This document shows, one piece after another, positions 1 through 8,160 of a stretch of DNA of 64,000 bases; the first letter of the stretch is position 1; every line of letters begins with the position of its first letter. The notes beneath the pieces are model-generated. The model did no database searches. It saw only the letters and a list, made by a program, of their open reading frames with translations, and was not told the DNA's origin. Source of the stretch: Seinonella peptonophila. GTDB lineage: Bacteria > Bacillota > Bacilli > Thermoactinomycetales > Thermoactinomycetaceae. A program made the position numbers and the translations under genes. The stretch is from assembly GCF_900129355.1 (NCBI RefSeq), contig NZ_FQVL01000009.1, positions 41,584 through 105,583 of the forward strand. Direction: 5' to 3'.

Positions 1-576
1 GTAATCAAACTTTGGTTTGGTGGATTGCCTCCACTTGACAAACGCGACACCATATATCAAAAGTTTGAAAAAGAAAATAAGATTAAAACACTAGAAACCA
101 TTGGACCGACTAACATGCAGGATGTACAAGGGGATATTAATGCGAAAGTAAGCTCTATTCTTTCCAAATATCCAGCAGGAACTGTTGATGCTGTTTGGGC
201 CTCCTGGGATGAATTGGCTAAAGGTGCCTATAAAGCAATGAAAGAGAACAAACGAAATGACATGAAGATGATTTCGATTGATATTTCAAATCAAGATATT
301 AATCTAATGCGCGAAAAAGGAAGTACATGGCTTTCTACGGCTGCTGTTGATCCAAAATTAATTGGTACTTTAGATATGAGATTGTTGGCGAAAAAACTAG
401 CAGGTGAACAAGTACCCGCTAGCTTTGAAATTAAAGCTAATTTAATTAAAAAAGATCAACTTACGCCAGAGAGTAACATGGTGAATCTAAATAAAGTGAT
501 ACAGGGTTGGGGCGAGTCAAAAGAGTTTGATGAGGCTTGGATGCAAAAACTACGTGACCAATATGGAAAGAAATAA
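1..576 (+). CDS. Sugar ABC transporter substrate-binding protein, 5' end cut off by window
   Basis: The reading frame is open from base 1, so the start codon and the expected lipoprotein signal peptide lie outside the window. About 191 C-terminal residues remain. The fold resembles the periplasmic-binding-protein family 4 (RbsB-like): GTVDAVWASWDELAKGA, and an AAVDPKLIGTLDMRLLAKKLAG stretch typical of the hinge and second lobe of sugar binders. It is followed by a matching RbsA-type ATPase and RbsC-type permease. Because the next genes encode MtnK, MtnA and a class II aldolase, the ligand is inferred to be 5-methylthioribose, 5-deoxyribose or a related pentose. The family assignment is fairly safe; the ligand is inference. 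Confidence 0.85.
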   Translation, partial: VIKLWFGGLPPLDKRDTIYQKFEKENKIKTLETIGPTNMQDVQGDINAKVSSILSKYPAGTVDAVWASWDELAKGAYKAMKENKRNDMKMISIDISNQDINLMREKGSTWLSTAAVDPKLIGTLDMRLLAKKLAGEQVPASFEIKANLIKKDQLTPESNMVNLNKVIQGWGESKEFDEAWMQKLRDQYGKK

Positions 577-584
577 GTAGACAA

Positions 585-902
585 TGAGGAAAAGTGATTC
601 TCCTCTCTGACTGATAAAAAACTATTGATGAAAAGAAGCGGTTAATACAATTTGGTAGAAGAAGTAGAAATTATGGAGTCAATATTTCGCGTGCGTAGGG
701 ACTTTCAGGCGTTACCAGCCACGACAGTGTAGCGAAGAATAGGCAGTAGTACGTCTGAGGCGATAGCCGATGATACCGCCCTGAGCGAGCAGCCGTGGCG
801 ACTTGAAGACATCTCCGTAGCCTGAACTGGAGGCGAAGCGTGAAATATTGACGGAACCATTAAGTTGTCTACAAGCTGTGAGGAGAAGTGATTCTCCTCT
901 CT
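585..902 (+). repeat. 24-bp direct repeats (hairpin) flanking repeat copy 1
   Basis: Positions 585-608 and 879-902 carry the same 24-base sequence with one mismatch (A590 versus G884). Each copy folds into a hairpin with the stem GAGGARAA/TTCTCCTC and loop GTGA. The left one sits just after the binding-protein stop codon and could act as its terminator, although neither hairpin is followed by a strong T-run. In addition GTAGACAA (577-584) is the inverse complement of TTGTCTAC (865-872). The duplication could be a footprint of insertion of the element between them. Confidence 0.6.
640..878 (+). repeat. Structured intergenic repeat, copy 1 (long form)
   Basis: This is the longest of three copies in the window. 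The boundary stem is GTCAATATTTCGC (678-690) against GCGTGAAATATTGAC (838-852). The inner box CTTGAAGACATC is at 802-813 and is followed by GCCTGAACTGGAGGC, which can form a small hairpin. Left of the stem it shares the GTTAATA..ATTTGG.TAGAAGAAG flank with the other copies, and on the right GGAACC followed by TTGTCTACAAGCTG. About 110 bases of interior (691-800) are private to this copy and rich in self-complementary segments. It lies between the binding-protein and ATPase genes of one transporter. Its function is unknown; structured RNA and small mobile element are both possible. Confidence 0.7.
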
Positions 903-924
903 TCCTTCATCGTGATCATATGAG

Positions 925-2448
925 GTGAAAAAGGTGGCTCAACAACAGATCAAGTTAAAGATGGAAGACATTTCAATCGAGTTCCCAGGTGTTAAAGCAT
1001 TGTCTAATGCAACATTTGAATTAGAGACAGGTCAAATTCATGCCTTAATCGGTGCAAATGGTGCAGGCAAATCAACCTTGATGAAAGTATTATCTGGTGC
1101 TCATGACCATTATACGGGACAGATTTATATGAATCATGAAGTGGTAGAAATTCGTACACCGCGTGATGCAAAAAAATTAGGAATTGATATAGTTCAGCAA
1201 GAGGTAGACTCTGCTTTAATTCCTTATTTTGATGTCGCTGAAAACATCATGTTAGATTCCGTTGTCAATAATTCAAAAGGAAAAGCATGGGTAAATTGGT
1301 CTCGTCTTCATGAGGATGCTCGTAAGATATTGGAGAGATTGGGAACCAAGATTGATACCAAAAAGAAAGTTTCTGAACTCACGTTAGCGCAAAAACAAAT
1401 GGTATTGATCGCTCGTGCTTTAGTAGATGAACCGCGCTTTTTAATTTTGGATGAACCGACTGCTCCGCTCAGTCAAAAAGAGACAAGTGAACTCTTCCGA
1501 ATTGTAAAAGAATTAGCTGCCAAACATCTCGTAGGCATTATCTTTATTTCACATCGACTTCCAGAGTTATTTGAGATTTGTGATGAGATCACAGTTATGC
1601 GAAACGGAGAAGTCGTTTCGCGGGAGAAAATTGACCAGATCACGCCTAAACAAGTCGTGGAACAGATGCTAGGACGTTCAATGGAGGAAGCAGAGTGGAA
1701 ACAGCCCGCTTCAATTGGCAAACAGATATTTGAGACAAAGCAACTTACACAAAAGGATCACTTGGTCAAACAGATCAATATGACAGTTCATAGCGGAGAG
1801 ATTGTAGGGATTGCTGGATTAGTAGGTGCTGGGAAAACGGAACTGTGTAAAACAATCTTTGGCGTTTTGCCCATTCAATCCGGGCAGATGTTATTACATG
1901 GAAACACATTAGATATCCATTCACCGGCTGATGGCGTAGCAGAAGGTCTTGCGCTCGTTCCAGAAGAACGCCGAAAAGAAGGAATATTGATTGATGAAGA
2001 AGTTTATAGCAACCTCTCGGCAGCAAATTTATCCAAGTTTTGTCGATTTGGCTTTTTAAAACAAGGAAATGAACGAGAAGCTGCTAGAAAAATGATCACA
2101 GATCTTGACATTAAGACACCGAGTGAAAATCAAAAAGTTGGGCTCCTATCCGGCGGTAATCAACAAAAAGTGGCGATTGGAAAATGGTTGATGACAGATG
2201 CTGAACTCTTTCTCTTTGATGAACCGACTAAAGGTGTCGATGTTGGGGCGAAAAGCGATATTTTTCATTTGATTTCACGATTAGCAAAAATGGGCAAAGG
2301 GATTATCTATGCAACAAGCGAACTTGCAGAAATTCTTGCAGTATCTGACAGAATCTATGTGATGTATGATGGAATGATTGTAAAAGAACTGGTTACAAAG
2401 GAAACAAATGAAGAAGAAATTCTTTATTATTCAACAGGGGGGAATTAA
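925..2448 (+). CDS. Sugar ABC transporter ATP-binding protein (RbsA-like, two NBDs)
   Basis: The 507-residue protein has two fused nucleotide-binding domains, the layout of RbsA/MglA/XylG ATPases that energise pentose and hexose import. Domain 1 has Walker A GANGAGKS (residues 43-50), a weakened signature (LTLAQKQ) and Walker B FLILDEPT. Domain 2 has GLVGAGKT, a canonical signature LSGGNQQK and LFLFDEPTKGVDVG. Asymmetry of this kind is normal for the family. The start is GTG; GTG at 934 is equally possible because GAGGTG lies just before it. The permease starts 3 bases after the stop, so the two are translationally linked. The substrate is inferred from the downstream mtnK/mtnA genes. Confidence 0.92.
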   Translation: MKKVAQQQIKLKMEDISIEFPGVKALSNATFELETGQIHALIGANGAGKSTLMKVLSGAHDHYTGQIYMNHEVVEIRTPRDAKKLGIDIVQQEVDSALIPYFDVAENIMLDSVVNNSKGKAWVNWSRLHEDARKILERLGTKIDTKKKVSELTLAQKQMVLIARALVDEPRFLILDEPTAPLSQKETSELFRIVKELAAKHLVGIIFISHRLPELFEICDEITVMRNGEVVSREKIDQITPKQVVEQMLGRSMEEAEWKQPASIGKQIFETKQLTQKDHLVKQINMTVHSGEIVGIAGLVGAGKTELCKTIFGVLPIQSGQMLLHGNTLDIHSPADGVAEGLALVPEERRKEGILIDEEVYSNLSAANLSKFCRFGFLKQGNEREAARKMITDLDIKTPSENQKVGLLSGGNQQKVAIGKWLMTDAELFLFDEPTKGVDVGAKSDIFHLISRLAKMGKGIIYATSELAEILAVSDRIYVMYDGMIVKELVTKETNEEEILYYSTGGN

Positions 2449-2451
2449 TCA

Positions 2452-3441
2452 ATGCAGGAGGAGATCAAACAGCGTTCGAACCTTTTTGCCACTTCTGTTG
2501 ATTATGTCAATCGATGGGGCATTGTGATTGCCATCATCTTATTGATCGGGGTATTTACTGCTTTAATGCCACAATTTCTTTCTACTTCTAATCTCGTTAG
2601 TATCCTACAGAGTATCTCAATTGTAACGGTAATTGCAATTGGGTTAACTTTTTCACTATCAACAGATGGCTTTGATCTTTCCGTTGGTTCAACAGCCACG
2701 CTTGCTAGCTCTTTAGTTGTATCGATGTTTGTATGGTATAGCATGCCAACGGCTGTTTCTATTGTTGCTGCCTTAGTGATTACTTTGCTGATCGCAGCGA
2801 TCAACGCTTTTTTAATTGTAAAAGTAAAGATACCAGATCTATTTGCTACGCTTTCAACGATGTTTATTTTTGAAGGGGTTGCCATGACCTATACCGGTGG
2901 TGGCTCAATTAGTGAAGGAATGCCGAGATTAGATGGAACCCCAACCAACGGTAAATTGAGTGAGACTTTTACAAGTATGGGACAAGCTCCTACCATTATC
3001 ATCATTATGGTAGTTGTGGTGATTTTGGCGCATGTGATCCTCACTTATACAAAGTATGGTCGTTATTTCTATGCGATTGGTGGAAATCAGGAAGCGGCAC
3101 GTTACTCAGGCATTCCGGTCAATAAATATCGGACAATCGCTTACTTTCTCTCAACACTACTTGCTGCAATTGGTGGCTTGCTATTAGCAGCAAAAGTTGG
3201 TTCTGCACAAATTAATTCTGGCGCAGGTTATCTTATGCCCGCTGTGGCTGCTGCTTTTATTGGCTCATCTTTCCGAGGACTTGGTAAACCAAATGCCATT
3301 GGAACTTTTGTGGGAGCGATATTGGTAGGTGTTTTAGAGAATGGTCTTGTTATGTTGTCCGTACCCTACTACTCGCTTAACATTATTAAGGGCGCAGTAT
3401 TAGCGATTGCTCTAGCCTCTACTTATTACAAAAAATCATAA
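2452..3441 (+). CDS. Sugar ABC transporter permease (RbsC-like)
   Basis: A 329-residue integral membrane protein with roughly nine or ten hydrophobic segments belonging to the RbsC/XylH branch (BPD_transp_2). Family landmarks include the SVGSTATLASSLV region near residue 75, GRYFYAIGGNQEAARYSGI (about 205-223), which is the coupling-helix motif, and GAGYLMPAVAAAFIGS. It forms the membrane channel for the preceding ATPase and binding protein. It begins 3 bases after the ATPase gene and is followed within 50 bases by mtnK, so transport and kinase genes very probably share a transcript. Confidence 0.92.
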   Translation: MQEEIKQRSNLFATSVDYVNRWGIVIAIILLIGVFTALMPQFLSTSNLVSILQSISIVTVIAIGLTFSLSTDGFDLSVGSTATLASSLVVSMFVWYSMPTAVSIVAALVITLLIAAINAFLIVKVKIPDLFATLSTMFIFEGVAMTYTGGGSISEGMPRLDGTPTNGKLSETFTSMGQAPTIIIIMVVVVILAHVILTYTKYGRYFYAIGGNQEAARYSGIPVNKYRTIAYFLSTLLAAIGGLLLAAKVGSAQINSGAGYLMPAVAAAFIGSSFRGLGKPNAIGTFVGAILVGVLENGLVMLSVPYYSLNIIKGAVLAIALASTYYKKS

Positions 3442-3486
3442 ACAAGCTGTTGTGTGATGCAATGTTTTAGAGGGAGATGTTATAGG

Positions 3487-4704
3487 ATGTCGAAATTCGA
3501 AACCTATTTCTTAATGAGTTCAGCCGATGTAGTCGAATATGCCAAGGAGAAATTAGACTTATTTGCGACAGATGCAAAGCTCGAATGTGCTGAAATTGGT
3601 GATGGCAACTTAAATTATGTTTTCCGCGTTCGTGATCCCAAGACAGATACGTCTGTGATTATCAAGCAAGCAGGAGATACAGCACGGATTTCCGATGATT
3701 TCAAACTCTCGACCGAACGAATTAAGATCGAATCAGAAGTGTTACAACTTGAAGGGAAATTAGCACCAGGAAGAGTTCCTGATGTATATTTCTACGATGG
3801 CGTTATGAATTGCTGTGCGATGGAAGATTTATCAGATTATGTGATCCTCCGGCAAGCATTAATCGAACAGCAGCAATTTCCGTTATTTGCAGATCATATT
3901 ACGACGTTTTTAGTGAATACTTTGCTGTTAACTTCGGATGTTGTTCTTGAACATAAACAAAAGAAACAAATGGTTAAGAAATATATCAACCCAGAGCTCT
4001 GTGAGATTACGGAAGACCTTGTTTACACAGAGCCTTATCAAGATGTTCGCGGACGAAATGAATTGTTCTCACCTAATCGTGAATGGATCGAGCGCGAGAT
4101 TTATGGAGACACAGAATTACATCTAGAAGCAGCAAAGTGTAAGTTTCAATTTATGAATCATGCACAAGCGTTGATTCATGGAGATTTGCATACAGGTTCT
4201 GTTTTTATTCGACTTGATGATACAAAAGTGATCGATCCTGAGTTTGCCTTTTACGGTCCGATGGGTTATGACATCGGAAATGTGATAGCCAATCTTTTGT
4301 TCGCTTGGGCACATGCAAATGCAATTGATGAATCACGTCAACAACCAGGCTTTCTCGCGTGGATTGAGCAGACTGTGGTTGAGGTGATTGATCAATTTAA
4401 AGAGAAATTTCTAAAATCATGGCAAGAAAACGCAACAGACGTAATGGCTAAGGAATCAGGTTTTGCCACTTGGTATCTTTCGCAAGTAATAGAAGATACA
4501 GCGGCAGTAACTGGACTTGAAATGATTAGACGGATTGTTGGGTTAGCGAAAGTAAAAGATATTACCTCAATTGAGGATGTAGAGCAGCGAATCAATGCGG
4601 AACGTATCTGTTTAATAGCGGCCAAACGATTGATAAAAGAACGTGCAACAATTCGCTCAGGAATTGATTTTCTATCTGTATTTAAAGGAAGGGTGTCACA
4701 GTGA
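3487..4704 (+). CDS. mtnK: S-methyl-5-thioribose kinase
   Basis: Phosphorylates 5-methylthioribose at C1 using ATP, the entry step of methionine salvage; homologues also act on 5-deoxyribose. The 405-residue protein shows the aminoglycoside-phosphotransferase-type fold: [11 protein letters not shown] glycine loop near residue 40, catalytic loop [11 protein letters not shown] and the metal-binding [16 protein letters not shown]. The start at 3487 is preceded by GGGAG; an in-frame upstream start (3454) lacks a good ribosome site. The stop overlaps the start of mtnA (GTGA), the usual kinase-isomerase coupling. No S-box (SAM) riboswitch is visible upstream, unlike many Bacillus mtnKA operons; control is more likely by the DeoR-type gene in the cluster. 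Confidence 0.93.
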   Translation: MSKFETYFLMSSADVVEYAKEKLDLFATDAKLECAEIGDGNLNYVFRVRDPKTDTSVIIKQAGDTARISDDFKLSTERIKIESEVLQLEGKLAPGRVPDVYFYDGVMNCCAMEDLSDYVILRQALIEQQQFPLFADHITTFLVNTLLLTSDVVLEHKQKKQMVKKYINPELCEITEDLVYTEPYQDVRGRNELFSPNREWIEREIYGDTELHLEAAKCKFQFMNHAQALIHGDLHTGSVFIRLDDTKVIDPEFAFYGPMGYDIGNVIANLLFAWAHANAIDESRQQPGFLAWIEQTVVEVIDQFKEKFLKSWQENATDVMAKESGFATWYLSQVIEDTAAVTGLEMIRRIVGLAKVKDITSIEDVEQRINAERICLIAAKRLIKERATIRSGIDFLSVFKGRVSQ

Positions 4705-5747
4705 AGACCATTCTACCTATTCAATGGAAAAATGATATACTTATTTTATTAGATCAAACTCTTCTGCCTAATGAAGTAGTTTATGAAGAGTTTGAAACAA
4801 TCGAAGGGGTTTGGGATGCCATACAGGTGATGAAAGTGCGTGGTGCTCCAGCTATAGGTGTATCGGCGGCATATGGTTTGTACCTTGGAATTCGCAATGC
4901 AACTGAGAGAGATTTTCCTTCTTTCTATGAAGAATTAACAATCAAAGCAGCTTATTTGGCATCATCTCGTCCTACTGCTGTCAATCTTTTTTGGGCAATT
5001 AACAGGCTGAAACAAACAGCAGAGCAGAACAAACATTTACCTATTTCTGAGATCAAGCAGTTACTTTTAGAAGAAGCGATTACTATTCATCATGAAGATG
5101 AGGAGATCAATCGCAATATTGGAGAAAACCTACTAACGCTTCTCCAAGATGGAATGGGAATTTTGACACATTGTAATGCTGGTGCTTTAGCGACCACCAA
5201 GTATGGTACTGCGACTGCGCCAATGTATCTTGCTCATGAGCGCGGTTGGAATTTGAAAATTTTTTCCGATGAGACTCGTCCACGACTTCAGGGATCGATG
5301 TTAACAGCTTTTGAATTACAACAAGCAGGCCTTGATGTGACAGTGATCACTGATAATATGGCAGCAGTTGTCATGTCTCAAGGTAAGATTAACGCTGTAA
5401 TCGTGGGCTGTGATCGTGTGGCGGCAAATGGTGATACTGCAAATAAAATTGGAACATTAGGTGTTTCTATCTTAGCAAAACACTACGGAATTCCTTTTTA
5501 TGTGGCTGCTCCCACACCAACGATTGATCTAGAGACACCAACAGGTGCTGAAATCCCGATTGAAGAACGGGAAACATCAGAAGTTACTCATCGATTTGGT
5601 ATCGCTACAGCTCCAGAAAATGTACAGGTCTATAATCCTTCCTTTGATGTAACACCACATGAAAATATTACGGCAATCGTGACAGAAAGAGGGATTGTGA
5701 AACCAAATTACCAAGAGAATCTGGTAAAGGTGATGAAGAGACCATAG
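4701..5747 (+). CDS. mtnA: S-methyl-5-thioribose-1-phosphate isomerase
   Basis: Converts 5-methylthioribose-1-phosphate (or 5-deoxyribose-1-phosphate) to the ribulose-1-phosphate. The 348-residue protein has every hallmark of the eIF2B-related MtnA family: [16 protein letters not shown] near residue 45-60, the catalytic cysteine in [13 protein letters not shown], and the catalytic aspartate in [17 protein letters not shown]. It starts at GTG 4701, overlapping the mtnK stop by four bases. In this cluster it is followed not by mtnW/mtnX/mtnB/mtnD but by a regulator and a class II aldolase, suggesting its product is split rather than returned to methionine. Confidence 0.95.
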   Translation: MKTILPIQWKNDILILLDQTLLPNEVVYEEFETIEGVWDAIQVMKVRGAPAIGVSAAYGLYLGIRNATERDFPSFYEELTIKAAYLASSRPTAVNLFWAINRLKQTAEQNKHLPISEIKQLLLEEAITIHHEDEEINRNIGENLLTLLQDGMGILTHCNAGALATTKYGTATAPMYLAHERGWNLKIFSDETRPRLQGSMLTAFELQQAGLDVTVITDNMAAVVMSQGKINAVIVGCDRVAANGDTANKIGTLGVSILAKHYGIPFYVAAPTPTIDLETPTGAEIPIEERETSEVTHRFGIATAPENVQVYNPSFDVTPHENITAIVTERGIVKPNYQENLVKVMKRP

Positions 5748-5766
5748 TCAAGGATCGTGATGTGAA

Positions 5767-6558
5767 ATGAACCTAACACCTGACCAAAGGAGAAATAAAA
5801 TCATAGATATCTTGGAACAGCATGATTTTGTGGATTTCACCTATTTCGGTCAGTACTTTAATGTTTCTGAGATGACGATCCGTCGAGATATTGAATACTT
5901 GGAGAGAGCAGGAGAGGTAGTACGCGTTTATGGTGGAGCAAAATTACGAAATGATCGTGGGTATGAGGCATCGATACAAGAAAGATTAAAAACAAATCAT
6001 AAAGAGAAGCAAGTAATCGCCAAGCAAGCTGCGGCGCAGATTTTCGATGGTGATGTGATTGCTTTAGACGGGAGTACGACAGCGCTTGAAGTAAGTAAAT
6101 TGATCAAAGATCGTAAAAATCTGACGGTGATTACAAATAATATTAGCATAGCGATTGAGCTTTCAACTGCTGTCGATATTCAGACTGTTTTGTTGGGTGG
6201 TTTTGTTCGTGGAAGTTCGCTTTCTTTGGTAGGTGCTATGGTTGAGCAATCATTAGGCGCATTCTATATTGATAAAACATTTATTTCAAGTCGGGCACTT
6301 CATTATACAGAAGGTTTAACTGATATCACGGTTGAAGAGGGAGAGGCTAAGAAGGCAATGGTTGAGAAATCGAATCGAGTCTATGTCCTTGTTGACCATA
6401 CAAAGCTGGATAATCTCTCATTTTTCCATGTTATTGACCGTGAGAAGATAGATGTGATCATTACAGATCAGCTTGTCCCATTCACCCAGGAGCAACAGCA
6501 ACTCATTGAAAACTTTCGAACTGATGGAATCGAGGTCATGATCAGTAGCGATGATTAG
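5767..6558 (+). CDS. DeoR-family transcriptional regulator of the salvage cluster
   Basis: A 263-residue DeoR/GlpR-type repressor. The N-terminal winged helix-turn-helix covers about residues 5-57 (RRNKIIDILEQHDFVDF, then SEMTIRRDIEYLE), and the C-terminal sugar-phosphate-binding DeoRC domain begins around GDVIALDGSTTALEVSKL. Such proteins sense a phosphorylated sugar. It sits between the isomerase and aldolase genes on the same strand, 19 bases after mtnA and 34 before the aldolase. The natural inference is that it represses this operon and is released by methylthioribose- or deoxyribose-derived sugar phosphate. The operator is probably upstream of the window. Confidence 0.88.
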   Translation: MNLTPDQRRNKIIDILEQHDFVDFTYFGQYFNVSEMTIRRDIEYLERAGEVVRVYGGAKLRNDRGYEASIQERLKTNHKEKQVIAKQAAAQIFDGDVIALDGSTTALEVSKLIKDRKNLTVITNNISIAIELSTAVDIQTVLLGGFVRGSSLSLVGAMVEQSLGAFYIDKTFISSRALHYTEGLTDITVEEGEAKKAMVEKSNRVYVLVDHTKLDNLSFFHVIDREKIDVIITDQLVPFTQEQQQLIENFRTDGIEVMISSDD

Positions 6559-6592
6559 ATATCTTCATATCGATGAGATAGGAGTTTAGAAA

Positions 6593-7231
6593 ATGCTATT
6601 GAAAGACGAGCGTGAACAAATTGTATTATATGGACAAAAAATGATTCAAAATGGCTTGACCAAAGGGACAGGCGGAAATCTAAGTATCTATAACCGGGAA
6701 CAACAATTGATGGCGATCAGTCCAAGTGGAATTGATTATTTAGAGACTCGCCTAGAAGACGTGGTGATTTTGAGTTTGGACGGGCACGTAGTTGAAGGTA
6801 ACCATCAACCCTCCAGTGAATTTGAAATGCATCGTATCTTTTATCTAAAGCGTACAGATATTCATGCAATTGTTCATACCCACTCTCCTTTTGCCTCTAC
6901 AATCTCTGCTTTGCAAATAGACTTGCCAGCTGCTTCTTATTTGACTGCCTATGCAGGGAAGAATGTGCGTTGCTCCGAATATGCTACGTTTGGGACAAAG
7001 GAGCTGGCTGAAAAGGCATACGCAGGTATGAAAAATCGCTATGCAGTTTTACTAGCCAATCATGGGCTACTAGCAGGTGCAGGCAATATACACCGTGCCT
7101 TTCATATTGCTGAGGAGATCGAATATTGTGCAGAGATTTTTGTTCGGGCGAGATCAATCGGTGATCCAGTCATCATTCCCGATAATGAGATGGATCGGCT
7201 CGTTGAAAAATTTAAAACATATGGAGCATAG
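6593..7231 (+). CDS. Class II aldolase (likely 5-methylthioribulose/5-deoxyribulose-1-phosphate aldolase)
   Basis: A 212-residue zinc-dependent class II aldolase of the FucA/AraD fold. Visible ligands are HTHSP (the paired histidines near residue 94) and ANHG (third histidine near 155), with the conserved glutamate in SSEFEMH (about 73) and the phosphate-binding GTGGNLS at about 25. The family contains L-fuculose-1-phosphate aldolase, Ald2 of the methylthioadenosine DHAP shunt, DrdA for 5-deoxyribulose-1-phosphate, and MtnB dehydratase. Placement after mtnK-mtnA and a DeoR gene favours an Ald2/DrdA role, giving DHAP plus methylthioacetaldehyde or acetaldehyde. A FucA or MtnB role is less likely but not excluded. 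Confidence 0.85.
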   Translation: MLLKDEREQIVLYGQKMIQNGLTKGTGGNLSIYNREQQLMAISPSGIDYLETRLEDVVILSLDGHVVEGNHQPSSEFEMHRIFYLKRTDIHAIVHTHSPFASTISALQIDLPAASYLTAYAGKNVRCSEYATFGTKELAEKAYAGMKNRYAVLLANHGLLAGAGNIHRAFHIAEEIEYCAEIFVRARSIGDPVIIPDNEMDRLVEKFKTYGA

Positions 7232-7241
7232 CCATTATATT

Positions 7242-7284
7242 ATGCCAAAGCAGCTACTCGTTGACCGAGTAGCTGCTTGGCTTT
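7242..7284 (+). terminator. Intrinsic terminator of the salvage operon
   Basis: A very strong hairpin with stem AAGCAGCTACTCG/CGAGTAGCTGCTT and a short TTGAC loop is followed by GGCTTTT. It lies just after the aldolase stop codon and separates the salvage operon from the purine operon. Confidence 0.85.
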
Positions 7285-7400
7285 TGATTATGTAAAGACC
7301 AGAAGAATAGGAACTCATCAAATACGATGACCAGTTAAAAGAGCTGACTTTGTCTACAAATGAGTGTTAGCAAACATCAATTGATGGATAAGTCAAGTGA

Positions 7401-7445
7401 AAAGCGAACGAACATCAATTGTTATATGGTAAATGTTCGTTTTTT
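7401..7445 (+). promoter_or_regulatory. Candidate PurR operator: inverted PurBox pair
   Basis: AACGAACAT (7407-7415) and ATGTTCGTT (7433-7441) form a 9-bp inverted repeat with a 17-base spacer. Each arm carries the CGAAC core of the Bacillus PurBox consensus (AWWWCCGAACWWT), and paired inverted PurBoxes 16-17 bases apart are the established PurR binding arrangement. The right half-site matches the consensus except at one position. It ends two bases before the -35 element of the purine promoter, the right place for repression. The same sequence could form a terminator-like hairpin, but the operator reading fits spacing and context better. A direct repeat AACATCAATTG also occurs at 7373 and 7411. 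Confidence 0.7.
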
Positions 7446-7446
7446 A

Positions 7447-7475
7447 TTGACTTCAACTGTGCCACTTGTTACACT
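7447..7475 (+). promoter_or_regulatory. Sigma-A promoter of the purine operon
   Basis: TTGACT (7447-7452) and TACACT (7470-7475) are separated by exactly 17 bases. The predicted start of transcription is near 7482, giving a leader of about 180 bases before purE. It directly abuts the PurBox pair. Confidence 0.75.
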
Positions 7476-7481
7476 AAAAAG

Positions 7482-7626
7482 CGAGTGATCTTTCTCATAT
7501 ATACTCAGGAATGGGAAACTTAAATTTCCTGTCTATGAGAAAAGTCGCCTTTTGGGTCCGTAAGTCGATTGCCTAATCGGCGGATTTTCCTGCTGACAGC
7601 TGGAGTCTGCTGCTTAGGCTTTTTTT
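7482..7626 (+). promoter_or_regulatory. Structured purine-operon leader with attenuator (unidentified aptamer)
   Basis: The leader opens with an outer stem TCTCATA/TATGAGA (7493-7499, 7534-7540) enclosing a hairpin CAGGAA/TTCCTG (7506-7511, 7526-7531). Next comes a compound stem, TCCG/CGGA around CGATT/AATCG (7557-7584). This competes with GCCTAA (7571-7576), which pairs with TTAGGC (7614-7619) directly before seven T residues. The two folds exclude each other, the classic expression platform of a riboswitch or attenuator. The P1-like stem resembles guanine riboswitches, but the enclosed part is about 20 bases too short, and I see no ZTP or PRPP signature. The ligand is unknown. Confidence 0.6.
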
Positions 7627-7665
7627 CATGAATATGAATCAAGGTGAAAGGTTGCATGATATCGG

Positions 7666-8160
7666 ATGAAAGAACAGCCTAAAGTCGCCGTGATTATGGG
7701 AAGTATCTCTGACTGGGAGACGATGAAGCTAGCATGTAAACAGTTAGAACTACTTGAAGTAGCGTATCTAAAACAGGTTGTTTCAGCTCATCGTACACCA
7801 GATGAAATGTTTCGCTTTGCTGAACAGGCGGCAAATAAAGGAATCGAAGTAATCATTGCTGGTGCAGGCGGAGCAGCTCATTTACCTGGTATGGTAGCTG
7901 CAAAAACTGTCTTGCCAGTAATAGGAGTTCCGATTAAAAGTTCTACTTTAAACGGACTCGATTCATTGTTATCAATCGTCCAAATGCCTGGTGGTGTTCC
8001 CGTTGCAACAGTTGCGATTGGCGCTGCCGGAGCTACAAATGCAGGTTTGTTAGCAGCTCAAATTTTAGCAATTTCTGATCGTACATTACGTAGTCGATTG
8101 GAAGCACGTAGAGAAACAACACGGCAAGAAGTAGCAGGAGGGTATGATTTCGATGAGTAA
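7666..8160 (+). CDS. purE: N5-carboxyaminoimidazole ribonucleotide mutase
   Basis: Moves the carboxyl group of N5-CAIR to C4, giving CAIR in purine synthesis; works with PurK. The 164-residue class I PurE has the [21 protein letters not shown] phosphate-binding start (residues 6-26), VSAHRTPD with the catalytic histidine, and [45 protein letters not shown]. It is the first gene of the operon. AAGGTG lies about 15 bases upstream, a rather long spacing, but an in-frame stop at 7657 leaves 7666 as the only usable start. Confidence 0.96.
   Translation: MKEQPKVAVIMGSISDWETMKLACKQLELLEVAYLKQVVSAHRTPDEMFRFAEQAANKGIEVIIAGAGGAAHLPGMVAAKTVLPVIGVPIKSSTLNGLDSLLSIVQMPGGVPVATVAIGAAGATNAGLLAAQILAISDRTLRSRLEARRETTRQEVAGGYDFDE

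Noticed and set aside
671..740. Small peptide MESIF.. encoded by each repeat copy
   Set aside because: All three copies show a GTG/ATG followed by the same five codons, but these codons are just the boundary stem, and the frames diverge or stop soon after. I note it without calling a gene.
7408..7446. Intrinsic terminator between the salvage and purine operons
   Set aside because: The stem and following T residues fit, but the 17-base loop, CGAAC cores and position next to the -35 box fit a PurR operator better, and a stronger terminator already lies at 7242-7284.
7493..7540. Guanine (purine) riboswitch before purE
   Set aside because: The outer stem looks right, but the enclosed region is about 20 bases too short to hold P2, P3 and the kissing loops. 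No ZTP or PRPP consensus is seen either, so I left the leader unclassified.
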